Made by a program: the position numbers and the translations under genes. The notes beneath the pieces were generated by a model that was not told the DNA's origin, searched no databases, and saw only the letters and a program-made list of their open reading frames with translations. 64,000 bases of DNA, from positions 31,993-95,992 of the forward strand of contig JAGWMG010000012.1 in NCBI GenBank assembly GCA_028871795.1. Reading direction: 5' to 3'. Within the stretch, counting starts at the first letter, position 1, and the number at the start of each line of letters is the position of its first letter. Below, piece after piece: positions 50,699 to 58,455 of the stretch. The DNA comes from Alphaproteobacteria bacterium. GTDB taxonomy: Bacteria > Pseudomonadota > Alphaproteobacteria > Micropepsales > Micropepsaceae.

Positions 50699-52850
50699 GA
50701 AGAACGTCGCGATGAAAGAAAGCAGCCCGCTGGAAATCACTAGGAAAGTCGCCGAAGCGCTCCCCAAGGACGTCGGCCGCGGCTTGGCCCGCCTCGATCC
50801 CGCCGATATGGTCAGCATGGGAATCGAGCCCGGCGACATCATCCGGCTTGTCGGCGAGAGGGAAACCGCTGCCAAGGCCATGTCCGCCTTCCCGGGTGAC
50901 CGTGACAAGGGAATCGTGCAGATCGACGGGCTGACGCGCGACAATGCGAAGATCAGCCTGGGCGGGAAAGTCCGCTTGTTCGCGACGCAATTTGCTCCCG
51001 CCGCGCGGGTCAAGCTGGCTCCGGCGGACGACGTATCGCGCATAAGAGGGCGAGACGATTATGTCGCCAGGCTGCTTGAAGGTCTGGTCATCACCGAAGG
51101 CGACCGGGTTCGCGCCACGCTGATGGGGACCCGTACCCGTGATTTCACCGTGCTGAAGACGGTGCCGCAGGGTGCCGTCGTGATTCATCCGACGACGAAC
51201 ATCGAAGTCAGCGGGCAGCAGGCCGGCGGCCACCAGCAACAGCGGATCGCCTATGAAGACATCGGCGGCCTGCAGCGCGAGCTGGCGTCGATCCGCGAGA
51301 TGATAGAACTGCCGTTGCGGCGTCCCGAGATATTCGAACAACTCGGGATCGATCCGCCAAAGGGCGTTCTGCTGTGCGGCCCGCCGGGCTGCGGCAAGAC
51401 GCTGATCGCGCGCGCCGTGGCCAACGAGACCGACGCCAGGTTCTTCGGGCTCAGCGGCCCGGAGATCATGCACAAGTTTTACGGCGAGAGCGAAGCCCAT
51501 CTGCGCAAGGTGTTCGAGGACGCAGCATCCGGCCCCAGCATCATCTTCCTCGATGAAATCGACGCGATTGCGCCCAAGCGCGCCTCGCTCGGCGGCGAAC
51601 AGCAGGTCGAGCGCAGGGTTGTCTCCCAGCTTCTGACGCTCATGGACGGGCTTCAATCGAGGGGCCAAGTGATCGTCATCGGTGCCACCAATATCCCGGA
51701 TGCCATCGATCCCGCGCTGCGCCGTCCCGGCCGCTTCGATCGGGAAATCGCCATCGGCGTTCCCGACAAACCGGGCCGCCTGCAGATCCTGCAAGTGCAT
51801 TCGCGCGGCATGCCCTTGGCGGAAGACGTCAGCCTCGATCATCTGGCCCATGTCACGCACGGGTTCGTCGGTGCGGACCTGCAGTCGCTGTGCCGCGAGG
51901 CGGCAATGGCGCGGCTGCGCAAGCTTTTTTCCGGCTTCGGTCTCGGCTTCGACGACGTTCCGGTCGCGGATCTAGAGAAGCTGACGGTGGGCATGGACGA
52001 TTTCCGGGAGGCTCTGGCGCTGATCGAGCCTTCGGCCATCCGCGAGGTGTTCACCGAAGTGGCGGACGTCCGGTGGACCGACATCGGCGGCCTGGGCGAA
52101 GCCAAACGCATCCTCAAGGAATCGATCGAATGGCCGGCGCTCTATCCCGATCTGTTCAAGAAGGCCGGTGTCGCTCCACCCAGGGGCGTCCTGCTTTACG
52201 GACCGCCGGGCGTGGGCAAGACCCTCCTCGCCAAGGCCGTGGCGACGGAAAGCGGAGTGAACTTCATCTCGGTCAAGGGACCGGCTTTGATGAGCCGGTG
52301 GGTGGGAGAGACCGAGCGCGCGGTGCGCGAACTGTTCCACAAGGCGAAACTCGCTTCGCCGTGCATCGTGTTCCTCGACGAGATCGACAGCATTGCCCCG
52401 CGCCGCGGCGGCAGCGACGCAAGTGCGGTCACCGACCGCACCATCGCCCAGCTTCTGACGGAGATGGATGGCATCCAGGAACTCACCGGCGTCGTCGTCC
52501 TGGCGGCCACGAACCGCAAGGATCTTGTCGATCCAGCCCTGCTTCGGGCCGGACGCTTCGATTTTCTGATCGAGCTGCCGCGGCCCGACCCGGCGGCGAG
52601 GCTGGCGATCTTCAAGGTCCATACGCGCGGCCGGCCGCTCGCCCGCGATGTGGACCTTGCCGAACTTGCCGGCGCGCCGAGCGAAGGCCAGAGTGGGGCC
52701 GACATCGAACTGGCCTGCCGCAACGCCAGTCTGGCAGCGATCCGCGAATACCTGGCCGTCCACAAGGAAAAAACCGAAACGGGCGGACATCTTGTCATTC
52801 GCTTGGAGCACTTTCAGACCGCCGTTCACGGAACAGCCAGTGCTCGTTAG
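50691..52850 (+). CDS. CDC48/VAT-type two-domain AAA ATPase
   Basis: 719 residues, overlapping gvpK by 8 bases. The N-terminal 190 residues are a CDC48 N-domain (double-psi barrel: LARLDPADMVSMGIEPGDIIRLVG). AAA domain 1 has Walker A GPPGCGKT near residue 230 and Walker B IIFLDEIDAI; domain 2 has GPPGVGKT near 504 and IVFLDEIDSI; arginine fingers and RPGRFDREI-type second-region-of-homology blocks are present. Such proteins unfold or remodel complexes. Its place in the vesicle operon suggests remodelling or turnover of vesicle proteins. Confidence 0.93.
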   Translation: MDKKNVAMKESSPLEITRKVAEALPKDVGRGLARLDPADMVSMGIEPGDIIRLVGERETAAKAMSAFPGDRDKGIVQIDGLTRDNAKISLGGKVRLFATQFAPAARVKLAPADDVSRIRGRDDYVARLLEGLVITEGDRVRATLMGTRTRDFTVLKTVPQGAVVIHPTTNIEVSGQQAGGHQQQRIAYEDIGGLQRELASIREMIELPLRRPEIFEQLGIDPPKGVLLCGPPGCGKTLIARAVANETDARFFGLSGPEIMHKFYGESEAHLRKVFEDAASGPSIIFLDEIDAIAPKRASLGGEQQVERRVVSQLLTLMDGLQSRGQVIVIGATNIPDAIDPALRRPGRFDREIAIGVPDKPGRLQILQVHSRGMPLAEDVSLDHLAHVTHGFVGADLQSLCREAAMARLRKLFSGFGLGFDDVPVADLEKLTVGMDDFREALALIEPSAIREVFTEVADVRWTDIGGLGEAKRILKESIEWPALYPDLFKKAGVAPPRGVLLYGPPGVGKTLLAKAVATESGVNFISVKGPALMSRWVGETERAVRELFHKAKLASPCIVFLDEIDSIAPRRGGSDASAVTDRTIAQLLTEMDGIQELTGVVVLAATNRKDLVDPALLRAGRFDFLIELPRPDPAARLAIFKVHTRGRPLARDVDLAELAGAPSEGQSGADIELACRNASLAAIREYLAVHKEKTETGGHLVIRLEHFQTAVHGTASAR

Positions 52851-52872
52851 GCAGCGCGAAGGGAACGGCTCC

Positions 52873-53505
52873 ATGAGACGGCTCATTCATGTTCCGATCG
52901 TCCACAGCCAGACCGATCTCGGCCCGCTCCAGGATCGCGTGCGCCAGGCCTACATCGAAAAGGGCGGAGAGCAGGCGTGGAAGGCGAGCCGGGAGGCCGT
53001 CGCCGAGTTCTGGAATGCCATCGAACAGGCCATGGACCGCATCGCTCTCGATTGCGCGCGCCTGCGGCTTTACCAGGACGGCCTGCCCGTTTGCGGGCAG
53101 GAAATGAAGATCGTCCACGATCTCGCGCAGCAAGGCGGAGCGAACTACCGCATCCTGCTCAAACTCACGGGCCGCGGCGCAAAGATCGAAGGAACGGAAG
53201 ACCCGGACCTGCTGCGGAAGGAATATGAACTGATGATGACGGGCTTGTCCGCCGGCGCGGGCACTGGCGCTACCGCGCAGACGGATAAGGCCGAAAGCGC
53301 CGCGGTCTTCCGCGACCTGTTGGATCGCAGGGACCGCTTCATTGCGCGGCGCATAGACAAGACATTGCAGGCCGGCGAAACGGGCACTCTGTTTCTGGGA
53401 GCATTGCACCACGCGACCCAAATGCTTCCCGACACGATCCAGACGACATCCTTGAACGAATTCCTGCGCGATGCCAACGAGATCCGCCCAAGTCCCAAAA
53501 CGTGA
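52873..53505 (+). CDS. Unknown protein with TraB-like C-terminal motif
   Basis: 210 residues from the ATG at 52873, 22 bases after the CDC48 gene. Not recognised as a named family. The N-terminus has IHVPIVHSQTDLGPL. The C-terminal DRFIARRIDKTLQAGETG followed by TLFLGALHHATQML resembles the RN..MA..I....-GAxH pattern of TraB/GumN-type domains, but only loosely. Likely the last gene of the gas-vesicle operon. The inverted-repeat element starts 27 bases downstream. Confidence 0.6.
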   Translation: MRRLIHVPIVHSQTDLGPLQDRVRQAYIEKGGEQAWKASREAVAEFWNAIEQAMDRIALDCARLRLYQDGLPVCGQEMKIVHDLAQQGGANYRILLKLTGRGAKIEGTEDPDLLRKEYELMMTGLSAGAGTGATAQTDKAESAAVFRDLLDRRDRFIARRIDKTLQAGETGTLFLGALHHATQMLPDTIQTTSLNEFLRDANEIRPSPKT

Positions 53506-53532
53506 CCGTTGATCAGCACATTTGGGGAGCAT

Positions 53533-53758
53533 TTTTGCATGCGAAAAGGGGATCACGGTTCAAAGCGATTTCACAAAAAAAACACGTTAACGCCTCGACC
53601 ATATGATCGTCTTTGGTGATGCGCACTAACAAATGCTGACAGGCCAAGACTATTGAGATGACCGCAATTACGACTGTACGAGCAACTATTTGACTTTGTA
53701 TTTGGAACCTGGAGCTGTCAAATCGCTTTGAACCGTGATCCCCTTTTCGCGTGCAAAA
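53533..53758. mobile_element. Small element with 39-bp terminal inverted repeats
   Basis: 53533-53571 and 53720-53758 are inverted copies with one mismatch in 39 bases, both centred on GGGGATCACGGTTCAAAGCG. The 148 bases between hold no gene and are AT-rich. The layout is that of a non-autonomous miniature element or of two ends of a deleted transposon. It abuts an IS66 fragment on the right. No clear target duplication is seen. Confidence 0.65.
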
Positions 53759-53762
53759 GTGC

Positions 53763-54124
53763 AAACGAATTCACATGCAATCCGACGAAACCAGCATACG
53801 GGTGGGCAAGAAAACTTGGTGGACTTGCGTGTTTCATCACCAGGACAGCGCCGCCTTCCTCATCGTTCCCAGCCGCGGCAAGGACGTGGTGGAAGGCTTC
53901 CTGGGCAGCCATCGTCCGGACTACTGGGTCTCCGACCGGCTCGCCGCCCAGGTGGGCTGGGCCACGAAGGAACATCAGGTCTGTCTTGCCCACCTCATCC
54001 GCGATGCCCAGTATGCCATCGACGACGGCGACAGCCTCTTCGCTCCGAAGCTGCAAGAGCTGTTGCGGCGGGCCTGCGCCATCGGCCGGCGACGAACGCA
54101 GCTCGCCGACGCGACCTTGCGCGC
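53763..54124 (+). pseudogene. IS66-family transposase fragment
   Basis: Open frame reading QSDETSIRVGKKTWW, FLIVPSRGKDVVEGFLG, WVSDRLAAQVGW and HQVCLAHLIRDAQYAIDDGD, which are core IS66 TnpC sequences including the catalytic DDE region. The N-terminus is missing at the inverted repeat and the C-terminus is lost after LADATLRAY, where the sequence runs into the end of the Xre gene. It is a doubly truncated remnant, showing past transposition at this spot. Confidence 0.88.
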
Positions 54125-54517
54125 TTATTCGCCGGCGATCTCCTGTACGAGAGCGAGAATTTTCTTGCGCTTCTGATGATCTGCGACTCGAAGAAAGGAG
54201 TGGCAAAGCCGCCAACCTTCGGCGCTCACCGCAAATTCCGAAATCTGCCGCGCTTCGTCCGTTTGGTATCGCGCCCGCTCAACGGAATCGCCGGGCTCCG
54301 GAAAGAGAGCCTGAATCGGAACATGGAAGATGCCCGCGATCTCGAAGAGCCGACCGCTTGCGACGCGGTTGGTGCCCTTCTCGTATTTCTGGACTTGTTG
54401 GAAGGTGATGTCGAGTTTCGCGGCGAGTTCCAACTGCGATAATCTTAGTTGCTTGCGGTATGCGCGGATGCGTTCAGCGATTAGCGCGTCGATCACGTTC
54501 GCTCGCGTATTGCTCAT
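54125..54517 (-). CDS. Xre-family transcriptional regulator
   Basis: 130 residues. The N-terminal helix-turn-helix is RIRAYRKQLRLSQLELAAKLDITFQQVQKYEKGTNRVASGRLFEIA, of the type common in alphaproteobacteria and their phages. The rest is a short helical domain. Its stop codon is the junction with the IS66 remnant, so the last few residues could have been altered by the insertion. Confidence 0.85.
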   Translation of the reverse strand: MSNTRANVIDALIAERIRAYRKQLRLSQLELAAKLDITFQQVQKYEKGTNRVASGRLFEIAGIFHVPIQALFPEPGDSVERARYQTDEARQISEFAVSAEGWRLCHSFLRVADHQKRKKILALVQEIAGE

Positions 54518-54651
54518 AGGCCCTCCCTAAGCCAACGCCGCCTACGGGCGTTACCGGGAGTAAACGCACCTGAGAAGCCGCTTGGCAAGGGGATGCTGTA
54601 ACAGGCGGCCCCTCGTGCGGCGAGATGATCGAGTGCTGTGCGCTTCAGACG

Positions 54652-54912
54652 TTAACTGGCGGCACCTGCGGCCTTGTGCTGCCCCAAAAGCTCCGGGGGA
54701 TTGATATACTCGGCCAAGCGCAGCCCGCTTTCGACCATAAACATGAAGACATCCATGTCTTCTTCGTTGATTCCGTTCGCCCGAATGATGAGGTCGATCT
54801 TCGCCATGCGCAGGAGTGCGGCTGTCTCGGACAGATGCGCGGCCACGGCATCCTTGATGCAGTTGTCAACGGTCGTGATGAGCCGATTGAGGACCGTTGA
54901 TTGACCTTCCAT
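54652..54912 (-). CDS. Small unknown protein
   Basis: 86 residues with a weak TAGGGA site upstream. It is helical: VLNRLITTVDNCIKDAVAAH, LLRMAKIDLIIRANGINEEDM, MFMVESGLRLAEYI. No signal peptide. I do not recognise it. It lies between the Xre and LysR genes. Coding-like composition is the main support. Confidence 0.5.
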   Translation of the reverse strand: MEGQSTVLNRLITTVDNCIKDAVAAHLSETAALLRMAKIDLIIRANGINEEDMDVFMFMVESGLRLAEYINPPELLGQHKAAGAAS

Positions 54913-55116
54913 GACTGAAAATCCCTACAAACGCCGCGGCATCCCGCGACAGAATCAATTGCGTACGCAAATGTACGGACATCGGCTGCTCAGGGTGGTG
55001 CATCAAATCGACATGGGGCGCTCCATTGGTGGAGCACGGCAGACGCGCGTCAGAATGAGTCGGTTTTAGTCGAGACTCTTGCCGCAGGGCTCAAAATCGG
55101 TCGCAGCAGACTGATG

Positions 55117-56163
55117 TCAGTGAAACCCCTCAAAACCTTCGAATAGTGCAGGAACTGATGTCCCGCCCAGGACGGACGGTAAATCCCGCGGATGAATGAA
55201 TTTGTCCCCGAACCAAGGATACTGCTTCGGCGAAAAAGCTTCAATGAGCCAATCGATCAATCGTCGGACGCGTGTGATTTTCGCGGCGTCGGGATGATAG
55301 ACGAGCCAAATGTCTTGGGCGATGCGAACACCTTCAACGTCCACCGGTACGACGCCGGCGCCTATCGCCGGTGCGTAGGTGGGAAGCATACCGATTCCGC
55401 CCCCGCGCGCGATCAGCCAGTAATGGGCGCTGCTCACATTCGCGCGGAACGCCACCACGCCGACTTGCGGCGTGTTGGGGAAGAGCCGCGCGTATTCTTC
55501 AGTGGACGTGATCTGGTCGCCGATCTGCAACACGATGTGATGGTTGTGCAGTTCGGAGACGCTCTTCGGATGGCCGTGCGCATCGAGATAGGCTTGGGAC
55601 GCAAACGGCATGGCGTGTAAGCGGCCGATCTTGACGGCGCGCAGGTCCTTGACCGTTGGGGGTGTGATTTGGATACCGATGTCGGTTTCGAGGCGAAGCA
55701 CGTCGGCAGGGTGCATCGCGCAACGTATGTCGACAAGAAGCGCCGGATAAGCTTGGCGGAATTCTACGAGCCGAGGCGCGATCCAGAAAGTGCCTAAGCC
55801 TTCGGTGACGCTGAGCCGCACTTCGCCTTGCATCGACACGCCAAGATTGCGCACGCGCGCGATGTCGAGCGCGGCAGCTTCCATGCGCTTGACCGTGCCG
55901 ATCAGCAGTTCGCCTTCAGAGGTGAGACGAACACCGTCCACATGGCACGTCAGCAGCGTGATACCTATCTCGTGTTCGAACACATCGATTTCACGGCGCA
56001 GCGTATTGGCTGAAATGCGCAGCGACTGCGCCGCGGACCGGAAGCTCCCACACCGCACAACTTCAAGAAAAGCGCGCGCGCCCTCCCAACTGCGCAAACG
56101 AGCATCGATGAGATGCCTTGCCCGCTCTACCGGCGGGGCGCCCCGCTCTCGAATTTTGTGCAT
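55117..56163 (-). CDS. LysR-family regulator
   Basis: 348 residues from the ATG at 56163 (starts at 56196 or 56184 are possible). The helix-turn-helix is AFLEVVRCGSFRSAAQSLRISANTLRREIDVFEHEIGI, then the periplasmic-binding-like effector domain (GEVRLSVTEGLGTFWIAPRL). It is divergent from the synthase gene at 56234, with about 70 bases between starts, so it is very likely the regulator of that operon. The C-terminus is longer than average (LPSVLGGTSVPALFEGF). Confidence 0.88.
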   Translation of the reverse strand: MHKIRERGAPPVERARHLIDARLRSWEGARAFLEVVRCGSFRSAAQSLRISANTLRREIDVFEHEIGITLLTCHVDGVRLTSEGELLIGTVKRMEAAALDIARVRNLGVSMQGEVRLSVTEGLGTFWIAPRLVEFRQAYPALLVDIRCAMHPADVLRLETDIGIQITPPTVKDLRAVKIGRLHAMPFASQAYLDAHGHPKSVSELHNHHIVLQIGDQITSTEEYARLFPNTPQVGVVAFRANVSSAHYWLIARGGGIGMLPTYAPAIGAGVVPVDVEGVRIAQDIWLVYHPDAAKITRVRRLIDWLIEAFSPKQYPWFGDKFIHPRDLPSVLGGTSVPALFEGFEGFH

Positions 56164-56233
56164 ACGACCGACCCCGGCTTTCATACCGTACTTCAACCGG
56201 CAGTTTCATGCAGGCGGAACAGGGAGACAAGAT

Positions 56234-57481
56234 ATGACTGCTCACCCCTTGGCCTTGGCGCGTGTGATGTCTGAAGTGTCCCGCCCCAAAAACGAGCATC
56301 ACACGCTGTCCGAGCTCGAATGCGGTCGAATCGGCAGGCGAACCGTCGTCTTCATGCCGACGGGAGCTGCGGTCGGCGGCGCGCTCGCGCGCGCGGGCAG
56401 ACAAATCCGGGGGCTGGCCAGTGCGGGCGTCGTGCACAGGGTTGTGACGCACAATCCCGACTCGCTCTGGGGCATCGCGAGCAGGCAATCGTATGACGCC
56501 GCGGCCCCGGAAGCCGAGGGATTCGTGGCATTCTTGATGCTCAAGGACGAGGGGGTGCGGCGTTTGGCGGATGGCACGCTCAATCGTTCAAACCCTGACC
56601 TTTCCTTACTTGCCGCTCAGAATGAGCGTCCTGCGGGCATCTACACCTGGGCGATATTTGCGCCTGCGGCACTCGTCGGCGCGATCCCCCTCGTATACGA
56701 GAAACTCAGCACGCCGCTCTATACGGGCGTCAGCCTCTATGCTTGGGCCGCGACGCCCGACGGCAAGCGCTTTGCGGAGACGCTCGGCTTTACCCTCGGC
56801 TGTCCTCTCGAAGGCGATTTTGCGTCTCATCTTCATTACTACCCTCGCGGCAACGCCCTCGACGCCATACGGCCCCTCTACGACAGCTATCACGGAGGCC
56901 GTGATTCGATCCGGCCAAGCGTCACGATTGCACGTACGTTCGAAGACCTCATGCGCATCGTTTCGATTCGCAGCGCTGTCTACATGGCCGAGCAGGATTG
57001 CCCGTATGAGGAGGAGTATGACGGCAACGACCTCTCGGCGACCCATCTCCTCGGCTATATCGGCAACGAACCCGCCGGGTGTTTGCGCATCCGCTATTTC
57101 GGCAACTTCGCGAAGTTTGAGCGACTCGCTGTCCGCCATGAGTTTCGGACGAGCAAACTGTCGTTCCGCCTTGTTCGCGCCGGCATCGATCTCTGCCGCA
57201 AGAAGGGATACCGCCGCATCTACGGACATGCGCGCAAGGACCTGGTGCGATTCTGGCAGATATTTGGATTCCGAGTGATACCGGATCGCGACGAATTTCA
57301 CTTCTCTGATGTCGCCTACATAGAGATGGCACTCGACATCGTGCCCAATTCCGAAGCGCTTCGCGTCGGCGATGATCCGTACGTGCTCATCCGCCCGGAA
57401 GGGCGCTGGGACCAGCCGGGCATACTGGAGCGCTCCTCAACTCGTGGTGTGCGTTCGATGGCGAAGGAGAACCGTTCATGA
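56234..57481 (+). CDS. Double-GNAT protein with LuxI/FeeM-like C-terminal domain
   Basis: 415 residues, AGGGAG seven bases upstream. The C-terminal domain (about 235-375) has RSAVYMAEQDCPYEEEYDGND, THLLGYIGNEPAGCLRIRYF, FAKFERLAVRHEFR and a final FWQIFGFRVI. This order (Arg, EYD, HLLxY, GxxRIR, ERLAV) follows LuxI-type and FeeM-type acyl-amide synthases, which share the GNAT fold. The N-terminal half also looks like a GNAT fold (ATPDGKRFAETLGF). Acyl donor and amine are unknown. The next gene overlaps by 4 bases. Confidence 0.65.
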   Translation: MTAHPLALARVMSEVSRPKNEHHTLSELECGRIGRRTVVFMPTGAAVGGALARAGRQIRGLASAGVVHRVVTHNPDSLWGIASRQSYDAAAPEAEGFVAFLMLKDEGVRRLADGTLNRSNPDLSLLAAQNERPAGIYTWAIFAPAALVGAIPLVYEKLSTPLYTGVSLYAWAATPDGKRFAETLGFTLGCPLEGDFASHLHYYPRGNALDAIRPLYDSYHGGRDSIRPSVTIARTFEDLMRIVSIRSAVYMAEQDCPYEEEYDGNDLSATHLLGYIGNEPAGCLRIRYFGNFAKFERLAVRHEFRTSKLSFRLVRAGIDLCRKKGYRRIYGHARKDLVRFWQIFGFRVIPDRDEFHFSDVAYIEMALDIVPNSEALRVGDDPYVLIRPEGRWDQPGILERSSTRGVRSMAKENRS

Positions 57482-58104
57482 CTTGCGAACCTGGCAACAA
57501 CTGTTTCCGCAACGCGTTTCCACTCGCGACCCTCGTATTGGTCGATATGAGGAAGGCGAACCTGTTGTCCACACAGGGCCTCACCCATGCCGAGATGGCC
57601 GGAATCCTGACGAATTGCCGCGGGGCGCTCGCCTATGCGCGCAAGATGGGATTTCCGATCGCATTCGTGCGCGGCGCGGGCGACAGCCGCGCTACAAATC
57701 AATCGAACGAATGGATCAAAGGATTTGAGCCGCAGCGGCTAGACGCGATCTTCGACCGTCGCGGTGCGTCCTGCTATTCGAGCCCATACTTCGCGGATGG
57801 CATGCGCGAGACGGGAGGCGCGGTCGTACTTGCCGGATTCTTGGGACGCGGTGGTTGTCTCTCGACTGGCGCCGATGCGCTTCTCGCCGGCAATCACATA
57901 ACCTTTCTCTCCGACGCAACGAAAGACGATGTGTCGGATCGCGCCCTTAACGAATCCGCCATCGGTCTTTTGCGCGCCTTCACCAGCTTCGACATTCGCG
58001 TGCTCTCCACGGGCGCGTGGATTCGGTCGGTCGAAGAGTTTCCAATTTCGATTGAGGAGCCGGTTCGGAGGGGTGACGCATCCAGCAGCCGGATAACAAG
58101 GTGA
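57478..58104 (+). CDS. Isochorismatase-fold cysteine hydrolase
   Basis: 208 residues. The nucleophile is in GFLGRGGCLSTGADALLAG and the catalytic Asp in TLVLVDMRKANLL. The position of the usual catalytic Lys (KxxxSxF) reads RRGASCYSSPYF, so Arg stands in its place; activity might be altered. Family members hydrolyse amides or vinyl ethers such as N-carbamoyl compounds or isochorismate. Translationally coupled to the synthase gene. Confidence 0.8.
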   Translation: MTCEPGNNCFRNAFPLATLVLVDMRKANLLSTQGLTHAEMAGILTNCRGALAYARKMGFPIAFVRGAGDSRATNQSNEWIKGFEPQRLDAIFDRRGASCYSSPYFADGMRETGGAVVLAGFLGRGGCLSTGADALLAGNHITFLSDATKDDVSDRALNESAIGLLRAFTSFDIRVLSTGAWIRSVEEFPISIEEPVRRGDASSSRITR

Positions 58105-58455
58105 TATGCGCATGACTTGGCACCATTGCCTTCATCCTGCTGGTTGGAAGATCGGATGCGAAGTGGACCCATTTCAAGGAATTCCTCGAACAAGGCGAAG
58201 CCAAATCCGGCGAAGCCGAATGTAACGTCGCGGAGATCAATGCCTTGCTTGAGCGCCTGAGGCAAATGGCAATGTCGCTCCTCTAAGGTGTGGTCCGACT
58301 ATTGATCTTGCACCGGAATGACATGGACCCGTTCACGTCCTTCAGCGAGACAGAGACTTGGAGGGGCAATACGACGGGGTATCGGGGGACGATTTTGGCA
58401 CACAGTAAATAGCCGAGGCCGTCCGCGGTAAATTGGAGAAGAAGGAGAATGAACT
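58105..58455. other. Gap with possible gene remnant
   Basis: 351 bases without an intact gene. On the plus strand a frame open from about 58123 to the stop at 58286 reads coding-like (KWTHFKEFLEQGEAKSG, NALLERLRQMAMSLL) but has no ATG, GTG or TTG start, so it is a truncated remnant at best. The last 40 bases hold a GGAG site for the next gene. Confidence 0.4.
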
